Below, one piece after another: positions 1 to 13,622 of a stretch of 64,000 bases of DNA. The DNA lies in NCBI GenBank assembly GCA_964007475.1, contig OZ023273.1, forward strand, positions 127,714,732 to 127,778,731, written 5' to 3'. The translations under genes were made by a program, and so were the position numbers. Numbering within the stretch: the first letter of the stretch is position 1; each line of letters begins with the position of its first letter. The stretch is from Hybos culiciformis (Eukaryota > Arthropoda > Insecta > Diptera > Hybotidae). The notes beneath the pieces were generated by a model that saw nothing but the letters and a program-made list of their open reading frames with translations, made no database searches and was not told where the DNA came from.

Positions 1-3000
1 ATGGAGTTCGTTTGAAATCCTTCAATTAAATTAAATTTATTTGGGTAATTTTTGGTTGAATCGTCAATCAAATGCATTTAAATAATAAAATGAAAATCTA
101 ATTAAAACATTCTAAAATGGAATTTAATTGAATGACATTTTGTTTTAAATTCAGAAAATATTAACCAATAATTCATATAATATAAATTTTTTTTAATAAT
201 AATATTATATAATAACAATTTTTTTTTAATAATATAATATACCTACCTTACCTGTACATAATAACAATGATGTTAACAAGTAAAATCTTCTACAAAAACT
301 ATAAAACCAAAAATATTATTTGACAAAGTGAAATGTTTCGATTAAAATGAATGCCAAGCGTTTTCTTGATTTGTTATTTTGTATGCTTGAAATAAAAATA
401 TATAAATATTCGCAAAAAAGGTATCCAAAGGATTTACAACCTAAAGTGGTTTTTTTTCTTTAACAATTTATTATTCTTGTAACATGTACGAAAAATAAAT
501 TGCATTTAAAAATGCAAAATTCCAATAAGTGATATTGATGTTGAAATTTATTGAAATTGATTTTTGAAAATAAATCGAAAAAAAAAATGTAATAAATTTT
601 TATTCAAATAAGCATAATTTTCTAACACAAAATTATAAAGGTATAGAAAGTAAATTTAAAGATCGATACTAGGGTATTCTAACAAAGAAATTTAATGTGA
701 TGCACTGCGAAAAAAAATTAAGCAAAAACCTATATTATCTCTTAGAAAAATGAATGCGCATATTTCAAAGTCTTAACTCAAAAATTAGAGGTTCGAATAG
801 AAAAATTTGTGGTAAGCAAAAATAATATAACTTCATTCAGTTAGTTTTAAATTGATACCACATCTTTAAGAATATAAAAGCTAACGATTCCTTGGGATGT
901 TTAATGAATATTTATTTTGTGCACATAAATATTTTTATCAAATAGTTCGTATGGTCTACGAGAACCACATCTGAATCAATTACGAAATAAAATAAATATT
1001 TTAGTCCCATTAAAAATAATAGTAGCTTTCACTGCACAAATAGTTTCATAAGGTTTTTGTACTTGTATTGTAATTTTGTATGTTATTTTCTTTTATAACA
1101 ATTTTTTTGATCCCTTTATTTCTGAGCCCCGCCAATTTCAACAGACATGCACTGGTATTATTTAGCAACTAAACGTTAATGAGCAATATTCCAATTAATT
1201 TTTATATTAATTGAAACTTGAACTATAGGAAAAAAAAAAAAATTCTTGGAAATAATTTATTAAACCCCATATTCAATAATCATCTACTAATTAACACAAG
1301 CAGTTTCGGAAAGATTTCTAAACTTAAATTTGATTCATAAAAAGCGACCGCTCAAAAGTAATATTAACTGATTTTCAAATTAATGTAGATAAAATGAAGG
1401 AGTTACATCTTTAATATACATAGTTTTATATTATAAAGTAAATATTAACAGCCCACAAGTCAATTTCTTATTCATTGTATCAACTTTTTTGATTATTTTG
1501 AAACAAAAGGAAAAAAAATATTCTTGTTTAATTATTTATTTTGATTAAAACAAAAATTTACCAAAACAATTATCTTGAGATGTTTCATGTTTAATTTTCT
1601 TCAAATAATAAGATAATTTAAGGAAATGGATAAAGTAAAAATTAATTAGAGAAAAAGAAAATGTTTTATTATAGCAAATAAAAATAAAATATTAAAAAAT
1701 AAATCCACAACATGAATATATAGTTAAATATATATTATAAATATAAAATTCAGTTCCTGTGTTTATGTTTCAAAACCAAGGAGAAACCATTATTTTGTAA
1801 TAAATTATAAAAATTAAAAATTAAAACAACTAAGTAAAAATTACTCAATGTAATAATGTGGCTTGCAAATAATTCCATCATAGTGTGTTTCTCTCGTCCA
1901 ACTTAACATCGAAATTGAACTTGATGAAGTTGAACTTAATTTAATATTATATAATTATGTAATCATTAAAGTTTTCCTGATAATTGTTGCTAACCATATT
2001 TTCTGTAATTCTATCTATTCTTAGTTTTTTGGTCTTATTAAACATAAGTACTTTGAAAAGTACTATGATTGAATTTTATAATTAGACGCATAAAAAAGTT
2101 GATAAATGAGTTTGTATAATATAGTAAAATATGCTAATATCGTAAAATATGCTAGTTTAAAGTTTATAAAACAAACTGATTTGTTTTCTAGAAAAGCAAA
2201 TTTGTAATCAATGAAGAGATTAAGAACATTTTTTACAAAAATTGAACCAATCGAAAACATTTTCCTAGATTATTCCCTGTATATAGCTATGTACCTAATC
2301 CTCGTACAAGCAAAAAAAATCAAAAATAGGTTCAAATGCATACTTATGCTAAAATTCCTAAATTCGTCCCAATAGCTCAATGCTGCTATCTCATGTATAA
2401 TTCCGAACTATTTTAACTCAGAATCGTAAGATTATTGCAAAATTATATATAATATATAATGTTATTTTTCTCGTTATTCGAGGGAAAAAAAATACCAAGT
2501 TTCTGAGTTTTTTCTATAATGCACAAGGGAAAAATTTTACCTGTTCCAAAATTTGATAAAGTCAATGTTAAAAAGCGTAATATAAGATACAATTTATAAT
2601 AAGATTATCAAATAATAAGTAACTTCGATTGTAAATTACGGAAATTTTTTTTTTCACTCTAGAATTCTTTATTAAACAAGCTCATCTCATTAGATAAATG
2701 TGAAAGTAGGAAGAACAATATATTGAAAGAAATAATATGTTGGTAAACATAACTTCAAAGTGCACACAATGTATAAAAAAATCTATATACTACAATGTAG
2801 TGAGTTACAAATATACACACACATTGAATGATGATAATATAAATTTCGATAACTTTAATCGCAGACCACGTTTTGTATGTTCATTCAATTAGAAAATGAA
2901 AAATATTGAAAATATTTTCCTCACATTTAACAGAAAATTAGATTTATTTCCATTTTAGATATCAGTTTTGTTTTTCATGTGTTAAAAAAAAATCTTAAGA

Positions 3001-3340
3001 CTTTTCTTTTTTATATAATTTTGTAGAAATCGTGTTAATTCTATTGAAAAATAGGACTCAGTATAAATGCAGATGCACAATTTATGCCTTGGCAAGAATT
3101 AAAAATAAATTCATTTTGTATTTTAGTGAGTCCTCAATAGTATATCAACATTATAATATAAATCAATTCAATGGCACTATAATTGTAGTTCAAATTCTTT
3201 TTAGATTATTTTCGTTCAATACAAGATTGTTTCAGTTTACCTGAATTATTATTCGTATGAAAATCATCTTTTTCCTTCTATCCATTTCTAGAAATTTTAT
3301 TTATTTTGTCAAATAAAAAGAACTATTTATATAACATAAT
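1..3340. other. AT-rich intergenic, no gene seen
   Basis: Only short chance reading frames, homopolymer runs and low-complexity AT sequence are visible. I saw no LRR, transposase or RNA-gene signature. The stretch ends at the probable poly(A) signal of the minus-strand LRR gene. Confidence 0.5.
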
Positions 3341-3347
3341 CAATTTT

Positions 3348-3353
3348 TTTATT
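3348..3353 (-). terminator. Probable poly(A) signal of the membrane LRR gene
   Basis: AATAAA on the minus strand, about 33 nt after the stop codon of the LRR gene ending at 3386. The distance is plausible, but this hexamer is common by chance in such AT-rich DNA. Confidence 0.4.
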
Positions 3354-3385
3354 CATAAATTATTTATGGTTAACAGAAACAAAGA

Positions 3386-5191
3386 CTAAATACCTCCATT
3401 AAAATCACTCAATAAACTACCTTCATTTTTATTTATTTTACCATGAAGACTTTTAATTTGCATTGAATTCCAATAACTAATGCACACAATTAATCCAACT
3501 ATTCCAATAAGTAAAAATGATGAAAATATTAAATTACTATGCAATGCTTTCTGTAAACCGTCAGCTCCTTTTAATTCAATATTCATTGTACCACTATTAA
3601 ATTTTTCCGCTTTATGACTGTGTTTTGTATTCTCAATATTATCATCTTTATTATCATCTTTATTATCATGTGCCGGCTTCATTGCCTTATCCCATAAAGA
3701 TTGATCCGGTTCGTTAACTACACCATCACATCCAATTCCAGCTAAATTATTTTCTTTTTTTGGTACATGATCCCATGATGGTAAATAATCAACACCATTC
3801 TTACTGAAATGTGTTAACATTTTCCTTAAAAAAGTACAATTCCATTGATTTCCAGTTAAGCTTAATTTAATATAATTAAATACTTTTGAATCTTGATAAT
3901 CAATGGCACTTAAATCATTATCATTTAATTTTAATGTTTCCAATGATTTTAATTGATAAAAAACATGATTATCTAAATTTTTCAAATGATTTCCAGATAA
4001 ATCTAATACTTCTAATGTCGTCATATGCCATAATGAGTTAAAGCTTAAATTTTTTAATCCAGTGTGAGCTAAATTTAAGTGTGTTAATAATGGAAATTTT
4101 AATATATTTAATTTTATATCTAAACTTTGTGATTCTGTTTGTGGATTATATGAAATATCAAAACGATTTAATTTTAACAATTTATCATAAATTGCATATT
4201 CGTTAAGATTAAAATGCATTATCTCATTTTTACTTAAATTTAATATAATTATATTTTCTAATTTCTCAAAATGTTTCCCACTTATTGTTTTTATTAAATT
4301 ATCACTTAAATCTAATTCAACTAAATTTATTAAATTTATAAATAAATTCTGATCGATATTATCAATGATATTATTTTTTAAAATTAATATTTTTAATTCA
4401 ATATTTGTTTTAAATGCATTTGAATCAATGTGACTAATTATATTATCCTCCATATTTAATATTTCTAATTTTGTTAAATTTTTAATTAATATTTCATCAA
4501 TACTGTTAAATAGATTATTAGCTAAATTAAGTTCTTTTAATTTTTTACATTTTCGAAATAATTTATCACTAAATTCTTTAATCATATTATGACCTAAATT
4601 TATTGAAATTAAATTTTCTAATTTATCGAATAATGGTTCATTTAAATTATCTAATGTATTTTTTGATAAATCGAGTATTTTTATCTCTTTGCTGCCATCA
4701 GAGAACAAGTCATTTTCAAGTTTCAATAGTGAATTTGACGATAAATTTAGATTTTGCAATTTTGGTAAATTATTGAATAATTGTTTTGGAATATTATTTA
4801 TCTCATTGTTACTCAAATCAACCCAAATTATTGCATTAGCAGCTAATGGTAATGGTATAAAATAAGCTTGTTTTATTTCTTTCAATTTACAATTTGTTAT
4901 TGTCATGTTTGTGATCCGAGGAAATGCTCGAAAATAATTTCTTGGCAATGATGGCATATTGCATTTGCTGAATGTTATTGATGTAGCATGTGTGAATGCT
5001 TGATAACCATCAAAATCAATTTCTAACTCATCATTTAGATGAGCAGATAAATTGAAATTCTGACAACAATAATGTCTTTTTGTTGTATCCATATATTTAC
5101 AAGAGTCCTCCAAATTAGGTATTTTATAAACAGCAGCATTTATTACTGTTAAACTAATAAAACTAATAAAAATTAAATAAATTGCATCCAT
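3386..5191 (-). CDS. Type I transmembrane leucine-rich-repeat protein
   Basis: Intronless, 601 residues. The start chosen is the ATG at 5191: it sits in an ideal CACCACCATGG context and begins a signal peptide (residues 1-20, MDAIYLIFISFISLTV...). The frame stays open upstream but only from a TTG. Residues about 65-470 are LRRs of about 24 residues (LxxLxLxxNxI), roughly 14-15 in number. A C-terminal Cys cap follows (NQWNC ... GIGCDG). An acidic, Asn/Lys-rich juxtamembrane stretch (about 504-530) contains a short DNKD tandem repeat. One membrane helix lies near residues 553-574, then a 27-residue cytoplasmic tail with no TIR or other signalling domain. The LRR ectodomain suggests ligand binding or adhesion at the cell surface. 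It is not a Toll receptor. It lies 35 kb from the secreted LRR cluster and its termini differ from theirs, so it belongs to another LRR family. Ligand and orthologue are unknown. Confidence 0.85.
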   Translation of the reverse strand: MDAIYLIFISFISLTVINAAVYKIPNLEDSCKYMDTTKRHYCCQNFNLSAHLNDELEIDFDGYQAFTHATSITFSKCNMPSLPRNYFRAFPRITNMTITNCKLKEIKQAYFIPLPLAANAIIWVDLSNNEINNIPKQLFNNLPKLQNLNLSSNSLLKLENDLFSDGSKEIKILDLSKNTLDNLNEPLFDKLENLISINLGHNMIKEFSDKLFRKCKKLKELNLANNLFNSIDEILIKNLTKLEILNMEDNIISHIDSNAFKTNIELKILILKNNIIDNIDQNLFINLINLVELDLSDNLIKTISGKHFEKLENIIILNLSKNEIMHFNLNEYAIYDKLLKLNRFDISYNPQTESQSLDIKLNILKFPLLTHLNLAHTGLKNLSFNSLWHMTTLEVLDLSGNHLKNLDNHVFYQLKSLETLKLNDNDLSAIDYQDSKVFNYIKLSLTGNQWNCTFLRKMLTHFSKNGVDYLPSWDHVPKKENNLAGIGCDGVVNEPDQSLWDKAMKPAHDNKDDNKDDNIENTKHSHKAEKFNSGTMNIELKGADGLQKALHSNLIFSSFLLIGIVGLIVCISYWNSMQIKSLHGKINKNEGSLLSDFNGGI

Positions 5192-5576
5192 GGTGGTGTT
5201 GTTGATCAAAAAAATAAATTCAGATTATAATTATTTTTTTGTTTAGTTAAAAAAAAATTGATGAAGTTTAATAAATGTATATTATTTTAAAAAATTAAAA
5301 CATTACTAGTACCGTGCCAAAATAAAACTAAAATAAATGTTTTTAAATATTTCAATTTAAAGTAAATTATAATTATTTACGTCTTTGTTTCTGTTTTGCT
5401 GTTATCACTATTTTTCAGGAAGTTTTTATTTTATTCTGAGTATGGAGAAACATTAATAAAACTGATAAAAACTTAGAGAATTTTCAAAATAATGTGTACG
5501 TCAAAAGAATTTCATAAAACTATTAAAGAAAGAATTTAAAAATAAAAAAATTATTTGTTTTGTCGAAAACTTCTAT
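5192..5576. other. Upstream region of membrane LRR gene
   Basis: AT-rich 5' flank between the LRR start codon and the foldback element. No TATA box or other core promoter element stands out. Confidence 0.35.
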
Positions 5577-6339
5577 AGTACAGTCATTTGGTTCAAAAAA
5601 TAGTGGTTACCTGGAAAGTTTTCTGGGAGTTTTGAAAATTCGTAATTTTATAGATTTTGATGTGCTCTTTCCGAATTTCCACTTTGCGACCTCGTATTTT
5701 ATCCGCTCGCGCCGCCATATTGGAAAATTGGCGCCTAAAATTAATTTTTTGGCTATATCTCATTTCCGACTGATTTTACGATACAAACAATTATGTACAA
5801 TGAAACTAGAGACAATTACCTACAATTTTTTTCCATAAAGTCAATAGTTAAGGTGTACGAGCGCCGCAAAGTGTACTCAAACATGCACAAATAAAACATA
5901 TATTATAATATCTATATTATATGTAGATGTTATATATCTAATATCTATATATACTAGTATCACAAATAATAATAATAATAATAATATGTAATAATAATGA
6001 ATAATTAGTAATGGCCAAAACGCGTGTTGGAGTAAACTTTGCGGCGCTTGTACGCCTAAACTATTGACTTTATGAAAAAAAAGGTTAATTAATAAATTGT
6101 AGGTAATTGTCTCTAGTTTCGTTATATATATATAACTGTTTTTATAGTAAAATCAGTCGGAAAGGAGATATTGCCAAAAAAATGCTTTTGGGCACCATTT
6201 TTCCAATATGGCGGCGCGAGCAGATAAAATACGAGGTCGCAAGTCGAAATTCGGAAAGAGCACATCAAAATCTATGAAATTACCAATTTTCAAAACTCCC
6301 GGAAAAATTTCCAGGTAAAACTACCAAATGACTGTACTA
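5577..6339. mobile_element. Foldback/MITE element with long inverted arms (Tc1/mariner-like TA ends)
   Basis: Two arms of about 290-310 bp (about 5577-5885 and 6028-6339) are imperfect reverse complements around a loop of about 150 bp. The outer ends are TAGTACAGTCATTTGG and its mirror CCAAATGACTGTACTA. Reading the ends as TA + CAGTCATTTGG gives a TA target site and a CAGT terminus, as in Tc1/mariner-type MITEs. The arms are richer in GC than the flanks (for example GCGCCGCCATATTGG). The loop carries an (AAT)n microsatellite at about 5965-5985. It contains no transposase. The 92-codon frame across the left arm is not a gene. Confidence 0.8.
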
Positions 6340-9300
6340 CTAATATTGTGCTCAATTTTTTTTAAAAACTTGTGTTTTGTTTTTTGTAAGATTATGACTG
6401 TTCTATAAGTTTAATAAATAAAAAATACAAAAAGTATTTAATATAAATAATTTAATAAAATAAGAAAAATATATTAAAAAAAAAATTATAAAAAATAAAA
6501 AATTGATAAAGTTTGAAACAGACACAACACATAAAAGCAATATAAGATGAGATTTGAAGATGATTTTGAGCGAAATGAATGCATATATTTCAAAATATGT
6601 TTTTAATTGTTACGCTTCGAAACAACTATTCTCTGGATATCGTAATTGACATATTTTTATTTTTGTAAAGTGTTACAGTAGTTCACTGGATTCGTAGCTG
6701 GTACAACATTTTTTTTTTCTATTTTTGTTTACTGTTTATTTTATCTGAAATTGTTACCAATTTAATATTATTTTAAACAATAAAGAAAACTATATAATAA
6801 TCAGTTGAATTTCACTTTATCAAAAAAAAAAAACAAAAAACTCAAGTTCAAAGAAAAATTTCGTTACGAATTCTATCTTAGATATACAAAGAGGCGTATT
6901 CTTACAAAAATAGTCATCGGTTATAAAAATTTATTATTAAAAGAATGATATTATTTCTTCAAGCGTTATTTTTAATTAATTCTTTTTGGGAATGATTGAA
7001 ATAGTTATAATGAATTTAATTAAATAAATCACTTTCAGTGAGCAACCTTTTCATAGGTCTTTCATAGGTTTCATAGGTAAATTGTACAAATATGCGTTCC
7101 AGTCATCGATTATTACTAATTAAATATTGAAAGTCTGAAATTATTAAGTTACTTTTGTTATTAAAACTGAATTTTAAGTCAAATCAATTTTTTCAATCAA
7201 ATTAAATCCATAAAAATATTATTATTCGTATCTTTAATTATTATTATTATAAAATTTTATCATTAAGAACTAAAACTCAACCTTCTACAATTTAATTATA
7301 ATAATTATTAATAATATAGACAAATATTTTAAAATGTCAATTTTTCGTTGATAAATTACCCTAACGTTATCAAAAGCCAAAAGGCTCTAGATAATTTTTA
7401 TATATTCGATATAATATACCTGCATATTACATACATATGTATATCTTTTAATCGCTTTTATTTAATTTCAACATAGTCTTAGTTCAGATATAAAATAAAG
7501 TAAAGTGCAAACTTCGAATGCATGTTTTTAAAAAAGTATAGCAAGTTTTAAATATAAAATTCAATGTAAAAAATAAATAAATATCTATTATAAGCAACAT
7601 GAATTCATGAATAATTATGCTACTTAGAAAACATTTATTTTATTTCTTTATAATAAATATCATATTACCATAAATTAGTAATTTATTATCTGAATTCTTA
7701 ACGAAAAAACATTTTTGCATTTAAAAAAAAAAAAAACAATAATTCTAGCTTCATTTACCATAAATCTGAAAAGTTAAAAACCATAATCTGTAGCAGGGCA
7801 TATTGAACATTGTACAAATGCGATTATATTTGAAAAATATTTTTTCGACTGTTCTATTTTCCATTGAACATAATGTATTATATAAATAAATTTATCAAAA
7901 GTTTTGATAAATTGATCTAACTTTTTATTTATATTAATAAATTTAGAAAAGAAAATTAGGTTCAACTTAATTATAAACATTTAACGCACTATATTCAAAA
8001 AAAAAGTTGAATTATGGAAATAATTAAATAAATATGTTTTGTATCGATTCTCGAAATATTCGAAAAATTTCGTATTTTTTCATTTTTCATTTTCATTATC
8101 CATATATATATTTTTTCAACTAAATACCCTTCACATATACAGCTTGTCTGGAAATTATTTTCTGATATACCCTAAGGCCTAAAATTGAATTAAAGATTTT
8201 TCTGTATTGTTAAATCGAATGACATATTTATCGCATTTTCATATTATGTCAATAAAGGTTAAAATGTATGAAGATAAATATTTTCGTAAATAAGGTAAAT
8301 AAAATAACATAAACTTATTTCATGAATAATCTTAATATTCATTCAGATAAAAAAATTTTGTGATAACTAATGCAATTTTAAAGATTTTACAAAAAAAAAA
8401 AGAATAAATCTAAAATGAAGAAATCAAAGTTGATTTTTTTTTTCAAACTATTTGAATAAATTAATGACTAAGCTGTCGTTATTTTATCTAATTCAAAATG
8501 CTAAACATTTTATAGTTGACCCATTTTTTATCCCATTTTTTATATTAATATACATTTTTTTTTAAATTCTTAATTAAATAGAGGGTAGCCAAAGTGATGA
8601 AAAATTTATAAAATGTAAGTTATGTAAGAATGGTGGTTGCAGTCATCAATCTTAGGAAAATGTAAATCGCTGTAAAACGTGTTTAATATAATTTTTCGAA
8701 ATAAAATACAACCTCTGTCGTAATCGTAAATCAAAACGGTATCTAAATTTATTCGAGAATCTTAAATCAAAATATTTGCGGATATAAACGAAAATAATTC
8801 TTTAAATAACTTTATATGTTTCACTCAATACTTTGTATTAACAATAAACTTCATTTTGCAAATTTTGACAAACTCTAGATTTTAAGTGCTTCAAACTCAA
8901 AATGCTATCATATGTCTTTAATCTATTCTCAGGTTTAATGCTACTTCGGAAAATATGCACTTGCTGAGAAAGAAAATGAAAAATGGAAACAGGAAATGAA
9001 AAAGCAACTGAAAAGTTTATATTAAACAATACTAAAAAAGAGCTACTCCAAAATAATTTTTGTTTCACATTTTGTTGATATAGCATTGAAAAAATGATTG
9101 AATAAATTCCCTGGAAAAGTTTTTACTAAGCATAAAAGTTAAGAAAAGAATATTAGAAAGAGCAAAATTATTACACTTTCAAAACATTTATCTTTTTTAT
9201 GGACTGCAATTTATTTTATCTTGATGATATTTCTTATTTCATTTTTATGCATTGTATTTTAAAATAAATTTATATAATACTATTATAGAAATTATTTTTC

Positions 9301-12300
9301 AATACCTATAAAGACAAATTGTTATTCATACTAATTTAAATTTTAAATAAATTTTTTTATTAAATACATAATTTAAGTTAAAAAAAAGTTTACATATGAA
9401 TTAATACGATCCTCTTATATGTTTGTTCAGCGAGATATAAACGTTAATCATCACAAACCCTAGTCGGGAATGAAATGTGTTTAATTAAAAAATATTATAT
9501 AAATATAATTAAAAAATATTATGTATCCAGTTTATTTATTCGAAACTATTAATTGAAGGGTTTACTTAATAAATAATTTAACATTGCGATATTCGAATAT
9601 TTAATAATAATTTTTAAAAATTTTTAAATTTAAGTAATCAATTCGGAAGGAAATTATATTCAGTTTCCCACACATTAAGCGAATCATCTCCATTGCACAA
9701 GAAAAAAGGATAATAAGAATTTTTCTGGTTCAATTAATTTGTCTGCAAAAAGAACAAAAAAAAAAGCCATTCAAACAAAGTTTTAATGAATTTTTGTTTC
9801 ATCCAAGTGTAAAAAAATATTTGTATTGCACTTCTTTTCTCTCGAAAAAAATTAAAAAAAAAAACAAAAAAAAAAACAAAAAAAGGCTTCAATGAGTTGA
9901 AAAAATAAAACTTGCTATAAAAGTCATTATAATGAAAAAATACAATTATTTATAAATAAAATAAATGAAACAATAATGAATATATTTATTGCACTTATGA
10001 TAAATATTATTATTATTATTATTATTATGATTTTTGTCCGTAAGTAATGTGAATTATATTTTGTGGTTTCATACAAGCAATTGAAGTAAATAATGTCTTA
10101 CCATGTTCACTATGCGGTTTTAATGAACCCCTTTCTTTAATGTTGAATTTATATGAAAATATTTAGTTAATTTGCAATTTTTTTTATAATTAACTAATAC
10201 CTTCTTGGCACCTAAAATAATTTCTCGTAAAAGTACTTTTGAAGCTCAAAGTATTTTACAGCTCCAGAAAAAAAATTTGCGAACAATGTTCAAATTGACA
10301 AAAGTTATTTGGTTATTTTATTTATGTTCATAGTTGTCCATGCTTACATGCGTACTATACACTATCAATTTTGGATTTTGAAGACGTTCTAGGGGCAAAT
10401 GTTAAAATACTTTTAAAAATTCTATTTACTTTAAATTTTATCACTTAACTTTTGTCAAGAATAAAGGTAAAAAAAATAAAAATAATTTTTTTTAAACTTT
10501 TTTCATATTATTAAATGAGTATAAATAATTTTATTTACAAGAAAATAAAAAGGATTCAATTTACTTTTCTTCTGTGTTCATTAGCCTTTTTCAATCAAAA
10601 ATTACAAAACAATTAAAAAATATTATTGTAACTGAATAAATTATATTTCTCTTCATTTACCTATATATACCTATTCTATCTATAATAATTATAAAATATT
10701 CAGGATTTTCTTTGAAAGCGACCTGAATATTAACAATCTATTATATTTCAAAAAATGTTGTTTGAATCAATTAAAAAAAAAAAAAATAATAAACAAATAT
10801 TTTATTAATAAAATTATTGAATTCTTGAGTCATTAAGAAGATCAAAGTTATTTGAATTTGAAATGGCAAAAAGTGATAAAAAAGTTCACTTTGAATTAAA
10901 ATTTTTAAAATAAATAATAAATTCATATTAATTATTAGTACAGGCAAATTAAATCAAAAATCATCAAATAAACAAAAAAATTGCGAAGTATCTGCAACTT
11001 TCTATACTCATACACAAACACATTCTTTTGAAGAATCCGATGAGTCCCGAGCATTCAATAGTGTGCTCGACCCAGTATTTGACAAATACTTTGTATGTAT
11101 CTAAGCACGAAATAAATATGTTTAAACTGTTTAAAACTTAGGAGCAATGATGGATTTACAAATAGGCACTCTAAGCTCGAGCGTCGGGCGGCAAATAATG
11201 GGCGATAAAATTTCATAAAATTATTTTTCGGCAATTGTATTATAATATAAAACTTTAAAAACCAAAATATATTTTTCGAGAAATCGAATTTATTCGAATA
11301 AAACGGCATTTTTCTGTTTATTTCAGCAATATTATTAATAGAAACAAAATTATAGTAATGCACCTTATTATTTAAGATCTTAGGATGCTAAATTTACCAA
11401 ACTTGTCTATATTGATAGTAATTTACAAAGAAAAAAATCCAAAATAATATTATTTACATGTGCCGCAAAGGGTCAAGCGTGGCCACTCCAGCACACTCTT
11501 TTTAGCTAGGGACTCCTTGTACATTTTCAAAGGTCTATACCAAGTTACAGCCACTTCGCAATTTTTTTGTTTATTTTGGACAATTTGCCTGTACTATTAT
11601 ACAAAGAGCAAGAATTGTTTACTTCAAAGACAGGAATTTCCAAAAATTGATGTAAGGTTGGTTATCTGACTTTAAATAGTATGTATTTGATACGAGAACA
11701 CCTTGTATTAAATCTCAAGAGCGTACAAAATACTATTTTTCACCTGCAATTTTAGTTTACATTATTTATATCTGATAACAAAAAAGTTTTTTAATTTAAA
11801 TTTAATGTTAAAAAAGGAAAAAAAATAAAAAATTATACGATAAAAATATTATTAATTCAATTTTTTATAACAACTATTCATTTCTTCTAATAACTTATAA
11901 TAAATTTATAATCTTAAAGTAAAAATTATTATAATTAAAAGGCTACAAGAGAAAAAAAAAAAGAAACCAAAATATTGTGGTTTTGTGTGATTATTATTTT
12001 ATTTTGTTTTACTCCTTGGTCGGTAGTAATTAGTTTTAAATAGAATTCTGAATAAAAAATTATTTCTACTACTCTTAATTTCCATATTTTAATTAACTTT
12101 GTGTCTACGATAAAGACACAAAAGTTTATCAAGTATACAAAAAAAAATAATTATATCCATTTTGAAAAGAAAAATCTTTTTGACTTATTGTCTGATGGAC
12201 TCAAGATTAAAATAATCATTTTCATTCTGTTTTTTTTTTTTTTTTTTTTGTAAGAAAATTCAGAGGGTGGTTAGGTATCGTTATAAAATATGTAAATTAA

Positions 12301-13613
12301 ATTATTAAATATTTAGAGAAGTGAAAGTTATATATCTGAAATGCAGGTTATTTTAATTTACGTTACAAGTATTTCTTTTGGTTTTCGCGGTAGCGATTTT
12401 TTTTATTTTTTGATTTTTTTTCTCCTTATTTAAATATTCAGAATATAAAAAAAATCCCAAAAATTATAACAATTTATTAACTTAGAAGAAGTTGAAAAAA
12501 TTATCTTTATATAAACCAATTTATCAATTATTATTATTATTTTTTTTGTTTGTTTGTTTATGTTTTACGACTGTTGATTTTTATCAGTGAAATTAAGGGA
12601 TGTATATAATTTATTGTTGTTTCTTGTTAAAGATAAGAATGTATTAAAATAGTGTTGAATATTATCACAAAAGATAAATGTATCTAATAATTGGAGAATA
12701 TATTAATAAGTAACATTTCATATTGATTTAACTGATTCTGAATTTGTATTAATTTTATTGAATTCTCTGGTCGATATGAAGTGTAAGCAAATTAATTTTT
12801 CTGTAAATCTAATTTTATTTAAAAAAAATAAATGCTTGTGTATATGTTATTACTTTCACAATGACTGTACTTATTTTTGGAAGTTACAGTAGATATCTAG
12901 ATATTATTTAATTAAGTTGGTCATCGATTGAATTAAAAATTAAATATTTTGGACAATTAAATTGTATAAACATCAATTTGATCCTTTATTTGAGACAGTC
13001 ACAATTGTATCACCAGAAATTGTTTGCGAACTGCATGAACGTATTACATTTATTGGTCATTCTTTCAAATTTTAATATTTCTGTCACAAACCACTGTACG
13101 AATAAAATAAGCTTGACTCAACATCCATTTTTGCAAAATCAATCAAAATAAATATTATACAAGAATTATTAAATATATACTCCACTCCACTCAACTAAAA
13201 AAAAAAAAAACGTTTGGCATAATTTATAATTTAGTTGAAAAATATTTAAAAATTAATGGCATAAGTTTTTCCTATAGTAAATAAATCTAACATAAAAATC
13301 AAGAATCAAGATTAATGTGAATGTAAAAGTTAAGTTAAGAGATTTTGAAATTTTTTACAAATGAAGTAAAATGTAAAGTTTGAATAGTTAAAATTTAAAA
13401 TTTCTTACGTTTTTTTGTGTTTAAACTTTATTTTATTGAGACAAAATAGATTTCAAGTCACCATTTAGAATCCTTAATTGTATTAATTTATGGTACTTTA
13501 CTTAAAGAGGTTTTAGTTCGAAAAATTTTAATCTAATATTATGAAAATATTTTTTATCATCAAATAAAAACATTATTTTACTTAACATTACAAATTAATC
13601 TAATGAAAAGTAT
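6340..13613. other. Intergenic, no gene seen
   Basis: AT-rich spacer with only short chance frames. It includes an (ATT)n microsatellite at 10006-10028, a triple TTTCATAGGT-like repeat near 7048-7078, a 24-bp direct repeat near 9483-9525 and a GC-richer island at about 11035-11225 described in the findings. No coding signature was recognised. Confidence 0.4.
10006..10028. repeat. (ATT)n microsatellite
   Basis: Uninterrupted ATT repeats, about 7-8 units. Confidence 0.85.
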
Positions 13614-13622
13614 GGTTTAAAT

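Noticed and set aside
5192..5209. N-terminal extension of the membrane LRR protein from TTG
   Set aside because: Non-ATG start; the ATG at 5191 has an ideal context and starts the signal peptide.
5560..5838. 92-codon plus-strand open frame
   Set aside because: It runs through the left arm of the foldback element and only from a non-ATG start; the right arm shows the same sequence is a repeat, not a gene.
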